Both the position numbers and the translations under genes were made by a program. This document shows, in pieces, positions 23,141 through 37,800 of a stretch of 64,000 nucleotides of DNA. Within the stretch, counting starts at the first letter, position 1, and every line of letters begins with the position of its first letter. The stretch lies in NCBI RefSeq assembly GCF_000346465.2, contig NC_034016.1, positions 18,649,548-18,713,547 on the forward strand. Reading direction: 5' to 3'. Origin of the DNA: Prunus persica (Eukaryota > Streptophyta > Magnoliopsida > Rosales > Rosaceae). The notes below the pieces were generated by a model. That model was not told the DNA's origin, did not search any database, and saw only the letters and a program-made list of their open reading frames with translations.

Positions 23141-24358
23141 AGGCATATTTCATCCGATTCCGTCGTCGTAATTTACAGTGTACAATTCTGTAAAATATCC
23201 ATATTTTAATTCTTTCAAATGTTTAGCATGACTTGCAGAACTTTCTTTGTTTCATATATATACCACTGGTTTACAGTGACACCCCCATCTATATATGATA
23301 TGTTGCATAGTTTTTGAAGTTCTGGGCCCAAAACCTCATGACCATGAGAAGTTTCTGTGATCACTCATTTCATCATATATTCCAACAGATGTTTGTGCAT
23401 TGGATACCAAACACATAAGCAAGACGTTAAAAACCCAAAAGGTGAGGCACTGCTTTTGGTTTTCCAAAATTTGGGGATTAGAGAAACATTAACTTTGATT
23501 AGAATTTCCCATTGACCAATTTGATAATGCAAATGGATCATAAAAGAGTTAAGGCATTGGCCAGTCAGACCAACCCAGATCTTTGTTTATTTATTTATTT
23601 ATTATCAAAGGGCCGTTTCGGATATCTGAAAAGTTGGACCAATGAGAGCTACTCTTGAAAAGCTTTGGGATTTTAGAGAAAGAAATTAGAAAGACAAATC
23701 TGCCAAAGGGATGTAAAGTTAAGAGTGTATCCAATTCATATTTTTAATGACTTTTATAGAGTTTAAAAATTTGGAAGTATTCAATTTAGACTTTTAAAAA
23801 GTATTTAAAAGTCTAGTTGTATTCAATTGTGACTTTTAAAAAGCATTTAAAAGTTTGGTGGTATTTAAAAAGTTAATAACTTTTTAAAAGCTTATTAAAT
23901 GAATGATTTTTTCATATTTTTAAGGCTAATTATTAAGAGTAAAAGTTTTGTCAATTTACTAGTGACTTTTATCAACTCTATCAAAGTATTTAAGAATTTG
24001 TCTATGAAAGACACTCACTTAAAAAAAATCTTAATAAATTTGAATTGGATAGCTTCTAGGTGAAGGGGAAGCAAAATAATAAAGGTGAAGTCTTTGGCTT
24101 TCTCAAACTCCCAATAACAAAAGAAGGAAACTACAAAGAAGAAACGTCTCTGACTCGCTTGAGGGTTTGACGTTGCCTCCCTTCTTCCATTTCGCGCTTT
24201 CGCCTTCTTTCGCTTTCGCCCGGAAAACTCTCGAACCCTCCATCCTCTTTCCCCGAAATTCAAAAACCGCTACTAAAACATAGAATTGCCCTCACCCACA
24301 TTCACAGAAACACCAAAAGAAACGATTTTGGGTGAGACCCAGAAAGATAGAGAGAGAA
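23141..24358. other. Spacer between HINT3 and CHIP
   Basis: Contains the HINT3 3' UTR, a MITE at about 23723-24054, and the CHIP promoter and leader (about 24100-24358). No additional gene is visible. Confidence 0.4.
23723..24054. mobile_element. MITE with TATCCAATTCA terminal inverted repeats
   Basis: The left end reads GTGTATCCAATTCATATTTT; the right end reads AAATTTGAATTGGATAGC, the reverse complement of a close variant. The interior contains direct repeats of ACTTTTAAAAAG-TATTTAAAAG near 23785-23860. No open frame. No clear target duplication, so ends are approximate. It is about 300 bases from the CHIP start and may contribute promoter sequence. Confidence 0.6.
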
Positions 24359-26335
24359 ATGGGGCCGAGTCAGGCATTTTCTACGGCGGAGAAACTCAGG
24401 AAAGCCGGCAACTCTTACTTCAAGAAAGGGCGCTTCAATGCCGCCATCGAGGCATATACTGAGGTATTTTGTTCTTCAATTCGCTTCTCTATGTGCTCTG
24501 TATATATCAGAAATGGTTATTGGGTCCTTATAATTGATGATTTCTTGTTTGTTGTTGATGGGTTTCAAGGCGATAACTCTGTGCCCTGATATTCCTGTTT
24601 ATTATACGAATCGCGCCCTTTGCCATCTGAAGCGTAAGTATGTATGATCATCGGCTCGTTCTCTGTATTTTCAATTATGAAAAAAATGACATCTTGTCAT
24701 CGAATTCTTGTACTTCTTTTAATGTTGTAAGTAATGCAGTGATTGGACGAGAGTGGAAGAAGATTCTCGGAAAGCTATTCAGCTTGAACAAAACTCAGTT
24801 AAGGTAAATTCTTATGCTTTGGCTTTGGTATTTTTTAAAATAAAATAAAAAATTTGCCCATTCTTGTCTTATTTGTTGTCTGTTGCCCAAGAATAAAGCA
24901 TGTTTGGAGGAGTGAGATTTGGTACATTGCTACCCTTTTTGTATCTAATCAAGTATCTAATAATTGCCTTGGTGCTGCAGAAACTTGCATTAATTGTTGA
25001 ACTGTGATGAATTGAACGTTAACATTCTAATGAATCTTTGTCCTGAATTTCTTTTTCAAACATGCTATCACTTTATGAGTTAAATGCTTTTAATACAATT
25101 TGAGCATATTCAGGTGGTTAAAGGAGTGTTAATAAGAGTTCCACCTACATAGTGGCACGAAAGCATGGATTCCTTTATATGCTTTGTGTTCCTGACTTTC
25201 CTGGTTGAGAGTCTACACTTTTACCTAATGTCTTCTTCTTTAATGGAAACTTTTCCTTCTTCTCGTGGATCATAATGGTTTCATGTAGTTCATTGAAAAT
25301 TTGTTGCATGACAGGCTCATTATATGTTGGGGCTTGCATTACTACAGAAGCAAGAGTATGCTGATGGAGTTAAGGAATTGGAAAGGGTAAGAAGTGGTTT
25401 CTGTATAGCGTACTTTGTATTATAAGCATCGAGCAAATTTCTCTTAGTTGTTTGCGTCTTTTCAGTTGATTATGTTAGAGGGAAAATTCTGTTGTAGTTT
25501 TGTTTCAACTTCCTTGTACAGGCTTTGGATCTTGGGAGGGGTGCCAATCCGAAGGGTTATATGGTAGAGGAGATCTGGCAGGAGCTTGCAAAAGCAAAGT
25601 ACATGGAGTGGGAGGATTTATCAAGCAAACGTTCATGGGAATTGCAAAACTTGAAGTATGTCTCCTTCAGGCCTATGATGTCTGAAAAGGTTTTCAAAAC
25701 TGAATAATTATTTGATGTTCATTTTTCTGGTTGCTGCTTCATAAAACTTGTTTCATGTCTCAGAGAAGCTTGTGAGAATGCTCTCAAAGAGAAACATGAC
25801 GCTTTTGAAATGGAAGGGTTTTTGGATGAAGCTGGTCCTACTCATATGAAACAGTTAGAGGCTTTAGGAAGAGCGTTTGAGAAAGCTGCAGAAGCTGACA
25901 CACCAAGTGAGGTCAGTAGAGTACACGGTTTTATATCTTCCATTTCCCTTCGTGCTTTTTCTTTTAAGAAAAATCTCAATTATCATGTGACAATGTTAAA
26001 AAAAACTTCAGGTGCCGGATTACCTCTGTTGTAAAATCACTCTTGACATATTTCGTGATCCTGTGATTACTCCTAGTGGGGTTACATATGAGAGATCAGT
26101 GATCCTTAACCATCTTGAGAAGGTAATGTTTGGTTACATCTACTAATACACTCTTCTAATATGTATATATCTACATTAATCTCCAACTTTTTTGTTTGCA
26201 ATCATCTAGGTGGGTAACTTCGATCCAATCACGCGTGAGCCACTTGATCAATCACAGTTAATATCAAACTTAGCCATAAAAGAAGCAGTCGAAGCATATT
26301 TGCAACAACATGGTTGGGCTTACAGAACAGAGTGA
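24359..26335 (+). CDS. CHIP: CHIP: TPR/U-box co-chaperone E3 ubiquitin ligase
   Basis: Eight exons (24359-24463, 24570-24637, 24740-24803, 25315-25386, 25522-25655, 25764-25911, 26012-26122, 26210-26335) encode 275 residues, matching plant CHIP (~278). Residues of about 8-110 hold three TPR motifs ([59 protein letters not shown]) that bind the C-terminal EEVD of Hsp70/Hsp90. A helical middle section follows ([19 protein letters not shown]). The U-box spans about 205-270 ([42 protein letters not shown]), recruiting E2 enzymes. Role: ubiquitylation of misfolded chaperone clients and unimported plastid precursors. The start at 24359 matches the family; an in-frame ATG at 24332 lies upstream. As I recall, the Arabidopsis gene At3g07370 is adjacent to PUB9, as here. 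Confidence 0.95.
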
Positions 26336-28298
26336 AGATTTTTTTTTTTTCTTCCGAACAAACTTAGAAGAGTTGAGATAGTGGTGCTAAAACATGTAAT
26401 GAACTACAGTGGGAGAGTGCAGTATCCTCTTGGTATGCTTCTTGTGTCTGATCTTTTGTGCCCTCAATCAATGTTAGTCGCTGTTATTTATATTTGCAGT
26501 GTTTTTTATGTATGATGCTGTGCCCTCAATCATCATATTGCAGAAGGTCCTTATCCTTTTTGAAATTGTACAGAAACCAGTTAGATTATTGATTACTGAA
26601 CCTTTGCATAGATGAGCGCCCCTCTGATTCAAATTTTGTGGTTCATTAATTTTTTTTTATTTTTCTTGGCTTCAAAAAGCGAGGGTATTAACACTAGGGT
26701 TCATGGTGCTTCTAGGGTTTGATCCCTCATTTTTTAATACTTTCCCTCGACCAAACTGTTGTAACCCTAGCCAATGGGGTCTCAGCTTTAGTGGTAAGAG
26801 TTGTTGGCATGTAGGCTAGTGGTTTATGGTTTGCTCCTTACGACACTGTGAGAATGTCCCCCTCCCCTTCCTAACTGTGGGAAAAAAAAAAAACTTCCAA
26901 GACTAGGAGGGGGGAGGAGAGCTTTGACTCAACACGAAAATCTGCCGAGTCATATTTTTTGTAAAAACAAATTTTTTTTCCTTTAATTTCCTTTTAATAG
27001 AAGATTAGGAATTTTTAATTGATTCAGTTATTGTATTTATTTTTAGTCCCTGTGGCGGAAATCTAGAAAAAGTACCTCACTATGTGTTTCATTACTCACA
27101 TATGTTTGAGCAATCAAAATTAAAGGGGACAGGTCTGGGATTGGCTGTACCAGTACAGCTGAGGCACCACAGAATTTTCCCAGGTTGTGTGGAAGCTTCA
27201 AGATATTTTTTGTTGTTAAGATTTTAGATAGATAATTTCACCAGCAACCGTGTAAAACCACTCGAATTCTTGGGTTATTTTCAAGTTACCCTCCAATTTT
27301 TCAGTACTTTCAAGCTCCCTTCCTTGGTTCTTCATCTTCATGACCATTGAGCACCACAAACGAGAGACGCACCAGACCTATCACCTTAATAAACCGAGTC
27401 ATTTGAGTGAGGGTGCAGCCATTGATGGAGGTTTCCCTTTGGGTCGTCCTCTTCCACTGTTGTGACTATCGGGGAAGAGAACAGCAGAGCACAGGTGGCT
27501 CTGATAGTCATGACAATGATGACGAGCCTGACGATAAGAGCTAGGCTTGTTCCGATGTTAACTTCGTTGCCTGCCACTTGCCGGATCGAGAACAGGGGTT
27601 GATTTTAATGTTTTTGACCATTCAAGTGGCTTCAGCCCTTCCTCGTTTCCATCCAAACAAGTGGAGCTTGAACTCATTTAGACCCTTCTCAGCCACCACT
27701 CCACACTGCAATCTTCATCCCATAATGCAATTCCCCTTTGTACACAGTTCAAAACCTGCATTTTCCCAACATATTATCTTCACCGTCTGAACGTGATATT
27801 ATTAACCGCTACTTGCCCTCAATTTGAACCATATTCAAATCCATAAATCAAAATTTTTGAACCCTACGCCCCAAAAGAAATATTGGCAGACCCCTATGGA
27901 TGCAAGATTGGACCAAATTGCCGCTCCATAACTAACATTAGCGAGATTTGATAGAAAATAGAATTACTTAAAACATCGAGGGCAACCAAAGTACGGAACA
28001 GGAGCCTCAACAAGGTACCCGAACCAGAATTCACCTAAATCCTCCCTTCTGTCTGTTATCTTCTTTAGATCCGCCCCACAAAATAAATATAGGGGATTGT
28101 ATTGCCAAATTTTTTATATTGGGTTTAATTGCAAAATTGTTTGTATTTCAATAGAGGGCGCCAATCTAGAACAGTTTCAAAAACAATCCATCTTTCAAAA
28201 TGGAATCATAATCCTTTTAGAAACCCAAAAAGAAAGAAATGAAAATCTATCCTATTACAGATTCAACTACGTTGTTATGAGCAGCACTCTTTAGAATT
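26336..28298. other. Convergent spacer between CHIP and RPSA with a SINE-like segment
   Basis: About 2 kb without a supported gene. At about 26770-26895 the sequence CTCAGCTTTAGTGGTAAGAG, then GGTTTATGGTTTGCTCC, and an A-rich end (GGGAAAAAAAAAAAA) looks like a tRNA-derived SINE. Frames at 27386-27577 (-) and 27578-27790 (+) carry no recognisable domain. The last ~250 bases are probably the RPSA 3' UTR. Confidence 0.4.
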
Positions 28299-30138
<1,840 letters not shown>

Positions 30139-30251
30139 GCTTGAGACTTGGACAGAGAGAGACGAGTCTCTGAAAACGCTAATCCGGGAGGTTTTGTGAG
30201 CGAGAGCGAGAGCGAGGCTGTGAAGAGTCGAGCACTTCGAGTTTATTTCCC

Positions 30252-30287
30252 TTATATATGGGAGGCTGCGAGCTGAAACCCTAGGAG
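30252..30287 (-). promoter_or_regulatory. RPSA: RPSA core promoter: TATA box and telo-box
   Basis: Read on the gene strand, CTAGGGTTT (telo-box, 30278-30286) lies upstream of CATATATAAGGG (30250-30261), a good TATA box, about 115-120 bases before the ATG. The telo-box is a shared signature with the RPL32 promoter in this window, consistent with coordinated ribosomal-protein gene expression. Confidence 0.6.
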
Positions 30288-32438
30288 CCCTTCGTTTTTT
30301 TTTTTTTTTTTTTTTCTTGCTTCCGTTTTTTGTTGGCTTTTTATCGGGGTAAATACGAAAATGTTTTTTTACCGCGTTATTCTCTTGTTTTCACATGATC
30401 AATTTTATTCTTGTGCTCGAGTATTTTAGCCAATGTGTCCATTTCGGGTAAATAAATTAAACATTTTGAAATTGTTGTTAACCAAAAAAAAAAAAAAAAA
30501 AACTTTCCTTCTTAAATGAGAGAAGATAATAGGGAAACTACGGGGCTTGGAGGAGGGGCAAGCAAATGGCAAACGGGTGAGAGGATGAATAATAAACTAC
30601 ATAAACATACAATAAACAAAGACTCTAGTGCCCCCAAAAAGTATCACGTATCTCATTTAGCTCCCTCTGAGCAAAAGTCATTTTGATTCAACTTGCCCTT
30701 AAAGATTTATTTTTTCGCACTTTTCTATCATGTTTACTTATCCGGAATAAGTATTAGAAATGATTCCAATTATTACTTCTCCTATACATGAGTATTGAAA
30801 TAATTTCAATTATTGTTTAGTAGGCATAAGGAAATAAAAAAATATGTGGGTTACGCATTAAAATATGTAATTGAATACCCTTAAAATCTGGAATAAAATC
30901 AACTAAAAGAGAGTAGTTGATTCGATTTCAATACCTTGATTTCAAACATTACTCGTTCATAATTATAGATGGTGGTTTGTCAATGTGATCACTCATATTC
31001 ATAATTACCAATCAAATATGTAAAGAGGTGTACAACAGGCAGGCCCGATTTGGGACGAGTCCAGCCCATTTATATTTGGACCGACACGACTGGCCCGTTT
31101 ACGAGTTGGAATGTAATTTGATGGCATGCCGCTTGATGCTTCTGTCCCTGATTAATAACAAGTTTATAGAGACAAGTAGACAACCTATCTAAATCACATT
31201 TCTCTTTGTCAAATATGACCTGGCCACTGCTCAAGATGAACTTTTTCAATGTACAATTATGCGCCCATAAACGACAAGTACACAACATATGGGGGTGGCA
31301 CCACAGTGGAAAAGTGGGTTAAACTCTCCCCTCCTCCCTCAAAGTGCACTCAAGTCATGTTCAATTCCCGTAAGAGACAATCTTTAGACAACTCAATATA
31401 TTACTCCCCACTCCTCCCTAGCGAATGACAAAAATAAATAAACAAATGACATGTGCACTGTGCACAAACATGTGGTTCACTCAGCAAAAGCCATGTCTCT
31501 CGGGTCCCCTAGCCCCAATTATTTCCTGAATTCCTTCTCACTATGAACACATAGGCCTAAAAGATTAGGTTTTGTAGTATTCAAAGGTAAAAACAGCTTC
31601 ATTATTGTAAAATGGACAAAGAATAGAGTCCCCATGAGTTTGACGGAGGGCAAGAAGAGTAAGTGCAAGGAATCAAAGAAGAAGAAGAATCTCACATCAC
31701 TGTCCACACAAAAATCCTCCAAAATATCAAAAGGGACGATGGAGGAAGGCCAAAAGAAGATATATACAGAAATGAAATGATAACTTTGCCAATTTGCCAT
31801 AGTTTTTTTGGTGCTAACTGCTATGCTCTCTGCTATCTGCTCCAACGAATAGTTCACAGAAAAGAGAAGGGCATCTTTAATCAATGGACCACAAACACTA
31901 GATGCCATGGAAAGGCACCATTCAATATGGTCACATTCTTCTCGTTTGCATTTTCAAATTTTTGTGGTCATCAGCAAGGCTGTGCAACTGCAACCATTCG
32001 TTCATAAATTTGGAATCATCTAAATTGGTAAGTGTTTTTGGCTTTACTTCAAGGTCAAAAAGTGAGTAAAGGATCCCACTGGATTAGTGGATTGTAGTGA
32101 AACAAATGCGTCTCCAATAATTGTTGAATGTTGGGTTGGCAAATTGTCAATATTCATGGTTTTGTTGAAGAAAGAAGAAGAAACTGCCAGTTTTGTGCAG
32201 AAACAAAGGTTTGAGAACATATCCAAGAAAGAAAACAAAGAATTATATATATATATATATATATATATGATACATAGCTTGCTTTTTATTAGTTCATGGC
32301 TAGCTTCTGAACCTGAAATTGATACTCTAGAAGATAAAAAGAGAACATACAAAACAGGGTTTGAGATAACCACATGATGCCCGAGTACTATACTGATAGG
32401 TGAAGAATTTACAAAATATACTCACAATGGAGATCTCA
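30288..32438. other. Spacer between RPSA promoter and PUB9 3' end
   Basis: No gene is supported. It contains poly-T and poly-A tracts at about 30296-30315 and 30484-30501, a second copy of the intron-7745 repeat at about 31285-31440, and an (AT)n microsatellite at 32245-32268. Overlapping frames on both strands at 31519-32007 mirror each other and have no domain. Confidence 0.4.
31285..31440 (+). repeat. SINE-like repeat, second copy
   Basis: Shares CAACTCAATATATTACTCCC and CTCCCTAGCGAATGAC with the copy in the NPF intron (7745-7890), and has a TTCAATTCCCG B-box-like block. Non-coding. Confidence 0.35.
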
Positions 32439-34542
32439 TCATGCAGTATGTGTGAGATTTACAGTCCTGTTCAGTCTATCAAGAATGCCACTAGCTTTCC
32501 TCTTAGACCTTGAAGTCCCATTCTGTGCAAGCTCAGATATTGTTCCGTACGTGTTCTCTTCTTCCCGAATTTCCTTCCACTTGGTTCGATCGTTTAAACA
32601 GATTGTGTGAAGGACTGCAATGCAATTCTCCTTGTTGCGTCCGCAATTGGTCTCCCTGATAACACGGAGCAAGCAAGGAACGGCTCCAAGCTCTCCCATT
32701 TCCTCCACAGCCTTGGGATGGCTTGAGAGCATTGCAAGGATGGCCAACAACTCATCAACATGCATACGGTTTCTTATCTTCTTCAGAATCGTCCTCACTG
32801 CCCCATCTCTCACAGCTCTTGCCTTGTTCTCATGGGTGATGCATAGGTTGAAAATTGCAGAAGCAACATCTTTCATAGCTAATGGATGCCCCTCATCTAG
32901 GAGGGCGATGAGGGGTTTTAGGGCACCGGATTTCCCAATAAGTGCCTTGTTGGAATCCAGAGCTGACAAAGTGAAAAGGGCTGCTGCTGCATTGCTCCTT
33001 GTTTGAATGGTTCCTGATTGCAATGCTTCAATTAGTAAAGGAATTACCATTGGACTTTCTGCCACATGCTTCTTGTTGTTGTCATGGATTGAAAGATTCA
33101 AGAGCGTTGTGATCACATCTTCTTGGAGTTCCGGGTGAATACCATCTTCAAACTTGCCTTCAGATAGTGGACTGAGCAGTTGAGGGATGGCATGTATAGA
33201 CTCACCAAAAAGTGCCCGGAAAGAAGGCATCCTCTTTGTCAACGACCGAAGCTCCTTTGCAGCTTCTTTCTGCTCAGGCAATCCAGAAGACATCTTCTGG
33301 AGCAAAGAAAGAAAATGGTCTCGTTCCGATTCTGTTATACCATCCTCATTGACAAGGAGAACAGGATCCGACAATTCAATCCCTCTATTCTTACACCATT
33401 GCGATATCATTTCACGAACCAAGTGATTGGGAGTAAGGATTGTGTGTGAGAGTACTTGTTGGGTTCGAGGGCATATCCTGTTGCCCGCCTTTAGCCCTTT
33501 TTGGATGAATGGTCTATCATATGTCTGTCAATAAAAGGAAGAAAAAAAAATGAAGCGGATTTAGAACACAGTTGCCAAATTAAAGATCATGGAGGAGACC
33601 AGATCATGTGATTTGGAACATATTGCTTCTCTGTAAATTCTTCTGCCATGATTAAACTGATTTGAAGAATTTACAGAGAAGCAAATACACACAAAGGACC
33701 TGTACTCACCAGAATTTAATCTAAAAAATCCTCAGAAAACTGGAAATATTTATATCTGAAAGGAAACTACACTCAGACATGTTCAATTTTACCACCATAA
33801 ATAGTGAGGGAAAAAAAATCTCAAAAACTTTAGCCAATCAAACAATTAGTGCTTTAAATTCAAGTTCCAGAATCAGTACAAACAGGACAGCACCTTAAAT
33901 CCACACTGTAACTCCAACCAACCACCAGAAAATTTAAAAAATACTAGAAACAGTAAAAAACTGTAACCAAGGAAGAAGACAATAAATCACCTTCCTTTTA
34001 CGTACCACACAAATTAAATCCTCAGAGCTCCGTTTGGTTGCTGAGAAAGTGAAAGGAAAACAAAATAAAAACTTCAAATGCATAAAGAATCTAAGATCTT
34101 TTCCTTGCCGACATTTTCTCAGCCCAACAAAACAGAAGATGAAGGGAGATTGCAGAAACTGAAAGCACCAACACAGGACTAAAAGCTTCGAATTTGACAT
34201 TAAAAACCAGAAAAAACGGAGCAAAATGTAAAAGCCCAAGTGGCAAAGAAAACCAACCTCGCCTGTAGAAACAATCACAGGGTCTCTCATCAACTCCTTG
34301 GAAAGCGGACATCGAAACTCTTCAGGGCAAGAAAGAACATCATTCAGCTTCAGAGACAGCGATCTCTTTTTGAACTTCAATTCCTTGAGAGCCGAGAGAG
34401 TGTCTTTGGCCTGATCGATTGTTTGGGTGCTGAAATCCTCGTCGTCAACAATAGCCCTCACCAGCCTCTGCAGCTCCTTCTTCAATTCTGTGGCTTTGGC
34501 CACCATAGCCGGATCAGAATCAAACACGCCAGTCTTGGCCAT
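32439..34542 (-). CDS. PUB9: U-box/ARM-repeat E3 ubiquitin ligase PUB9
   Basis: Two exons, 34542-34258 and 33524-32439, encode 456 residues. The N terminus MAKTGVFDSDPAMVAKATEL and the C terminus ILDRLNRTVNLTHTA match Arabidopsis PUB9 as I know it. The U-box (about 70-140) begins CPEEFRCPLSKELMRDPVIV and continues across the junction as STGETYDRPFIQKGLKAGNR and ICPRTQQVL; the intron splits it at a position common in plant PUB genes. ARM repeats fill about 180-450 (LQEDVITTLLNLSIHDNNKK, IQTRSNAAAALFTLSALDSNK, LAMKDVASAIFNLCITHENK). Two usually conserved U-box residues differ: Gln to Glu in the GQTYDR motif and Trp to Gly in the I-x-K-W-L position. PUB9-type ligases act with S-domain receptor kinases. 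The N-terminal UND domain is short. Confidence 0.93.
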
Positions 34543-34793
34543 TCCGGTTGATTTTGGTCTCTGGGTTTTGGGTTTCGCTCTGTTAGGATTGAATGATCAA
34601 ATGGAATTGTGGGTTCTGAGAATGGTGAAGCAGAGAAAGAGAATGGTAGTGGGTGCCATTGTTGTCTTTCTTGTTCTTGTTCTTGTTCAGTAAAAAGGCA
34701 AGAGAATGAGTAAGAAACTGGAAAGAAACTGAACGAAGCCAATTTTAGTCAAATACCAAAACCAGACACACAACCCACACGCATCCCACCCTT

Positions 34794-34825
34794 CTTCTCT
34801 CTCTCTCTCTCTCCTCTCTCTCTCT
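34794..34825. repeat. (CT)n tract in the PUB9 upstream region
   Basis: A pyrimidine-rich run of about 15 CT units, one interruption, roughly 250-280 bases upstream of the PUB9 ATG. On the gene strand it is a GA repeat, a frequent element of plant core promoters and leaders. Confidence 0.8.
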
Positions 34826-37800
34826 GAACTAGGGTGTTCTTATAAATAGTCTAATTAAACCAAAGTTTGAAAACTTTGTTACGGTTTCGTTATTTATCCT
34901 CATCTTTTTACAACTGTGCATAGCCATTTACAACACAAAACCATTTCTAAATTTCCACAAGACTTTCATTTTTCTCTCTTTTATTTTTTCTGTTGGGTTT
35001 TTGGTATCCAATTTACAAGGCTTGTAAATAAATAAATTGAAAATCGTATTTATTATTCCACAGCTTTCTCACTGACCAAGCAATAAATATAAAGTTATCT
35101 GGTTTTTCTGAATGAATTCAATTCAGCAAAAAAAAAAAACAAACAAACTTTGGAATTCTCGGTCCATTCTAATTTCACAGCCCACAGTTTCTTCTAAAAT
35201 ACTTTTTTCCAATGAAACTTCCTTCACCAAGAAAAATATTTATTTATTTATAAACCCTTTTCTGTTTTCTTCCTTGATTGCATCATCAGCCTACAAATGC
35301 AATGTTTCATCGTTTCTGGAATACCATAAATAAATCCAAGACTATTCTATCAAACATGATGTAATTAAACCTAATTTTCTCACTTTATCGTTTTTATTTT
35401 ATTGGAATTAAACCTTAATGTAGGTTAGTCTACAAATCAACTTTAAGAAAAAGAATCTTCTCACAGACTCATAACATGTCATTATTTGACATCATTGGTA
35501 AAGAAACCCCTTTACATTTAGATACATGAAATGCCTAATGTATCTTACTAAGCCGCTTTTAAAAAAATCTCACTATTTTCGAATGATTTTTATTCGCACA
35601 TTCATAACGTGAAGTTGAAAGTATAAACAAAATATAAGTAATAAGTGTGATACTTAAATAAAATTACGTGATATAACCCGTTCATTAATATTATAACAAA
35701 TAAATAACTTATATCGTGTGTCCATACTTTAATACCATACAATAATTCCTCTTAAACATAAAGGGGATGAAAAAGTTATAAGTTGAGTGGTCTCAAAGAA
35801 AGATATTTTTTATTGAAATCAATCTCAAAGAAAGATTTGATCTGTTGGCAACAAAAATAAAAGGAAAAAAAAATGGAGATGAGAAATTAAATTGTAAAAA
35901 TATGAAATGTGGTAGGTCCCATAAGGAAGAGTGGGCCCCCTCATGTATGCGGTCACGGAATCCATAGGATAAACAGCTGGAATGACGCGTCAGAAAGCTT
36001 CCTGACTACTGCACTTACTCAAACCGAGTCAACTCGCTCACTCGCTCTGATAAACTCGTGCGCACAGTCAGAGAGAGCAGTGGACCAGAGAGTCTTATTA
36101 TGCAAAACAGTATCCATCAAATCGGGGTAGAATCACCTGTATCCTGTCCTACAGTAACACACTAGTCCAAGGCACAAGGTGCGGGACCCAGGGCTGCTAT
36201 GGGAATTCGCATCATTGCCATGTGTGGTGGTGGGCGGAAACAAGGAGGACATGTGTGATTTGATTAGGGTATTCGACACGTGTCATTCAATTACTTCGCC
36301 ACACGAATTAACCACACTATCAATGAGTATTATGAGTTGGACCAACACCACTTCATTTCATTAAAGCAAACCCAAAATGTAACACAAATTAATTAGCACA
36401 ATCATGTCAATCCTTAATTCCCGCCTCCACTCGTGTAAAATTTAGGTCAAACAATGGGGGGCAATGCAATCAAGTGTATTGAATGAAATGATATGATTTC
36501 GTATTGAGGGTTATGTTAGGTTGTTTAGTTGCGAATCGAATAATATGTAAGTTTCATAATACAGTTTTATTATGTAATATGACGAAATTGAGAGGAAATA
36601 TAAATATGAACGAATTGAAAACGAAAGACCTTAATGAATAGCTAATAGGGAGGCTCTAAAGCAACTTCTAAACCACGCAAACTTGAAAAAAAACACGAAC
36701 TTATGCACAAATGAAGTATGAACATGTGAAATGTTGAATATATGAAAAGTTGTATGCATATGTAATGATCGTAGTGATTGTTGATAATAAAAGAAAAACG
36801 AGTTTGGTAGGTCTTTGTCAAAATCAGGAGAAGTAGAAGAAATTCCCATCAAACAAATCCGTCAATTTTAAAATCATATAGAACCGGAGTCCTAACTGAT
36901 GGCTGCCTACGGTGCTACCAAATTTAGGGCTTCAAATTCTACCTAGGTTTAGCCAAAAATACTATAGATACTAATTTTTTATTTTTTTATTTAAAAAAGT
37001 AATGAAGGTTTGCTTTCTATATTAATTTTAATTTTTGGTTCTAATTTCTTTAAAAATATAAAAAAATTTGAAACCGCTGGAAAATTGTGTTAAAAGAGTG
37101 TGGAGGAAGGCTCCGCACAAAAAAGTCAAATCCACCACCATTTATGATGGAAGTTCCTTTTCTTCTATGTTGTGTCTTGTACTTCTTTTTTTATATATAT
37201 AATTTGTATAATAATTTTTCTTTTGCTAGAGACAGTCTTCTTGTACTTTATCCAGCAGTTTCAGGTTCGGTCAGGTTTTGTTTTCTTTTGCCTAACCAAA
37301 ATGCCATGACCATTCATTTTACTGTTTGTTCATCAATCAAGACAGTTCAGGACCTACAACCAATAATGTTAATATGATGAAATAATATACCCAAAATTCA
37401 AAAGAAATAAACGTTTATCTGGTGAAATAGTATTAGTGTTACACTATCAGAGACCGGCCCATAAGCAGTGAAAATTTATAGACTTGTAGATTAGTGGTTT
37501 TAGATTCGAACTTTTATAATATTATAGTTTTGTTGTGTTGTGTTGTGTGTAAGAAATTCCGCTCTCCTATAATTCAGATTATCACTCGTACTGAAAAAAA
37601 GAGTGAAAAAATAGAAAGGGAGTTTTAGAGGGAACCCAAATTTAGGGTTTGTCACAATTTTTCTTTTGGACTATAAACGATAAAAGCTAATTTTCAGCTG
37701 GTGTATATGGGGTCCAATCCTCACCACAGCGATGTGCCAAGCACGGCTCACCGTCCCTCCTTGGTGGCAATTGGGCCCACCTGCCTATTACACGTGTCCT

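Noticed and set aside
27386..27790. Two short frames flanking 27577 as a divergent gene pair
   Set aside because: No domains, overlapping at their starts and located in repeat-like spacer DNA.
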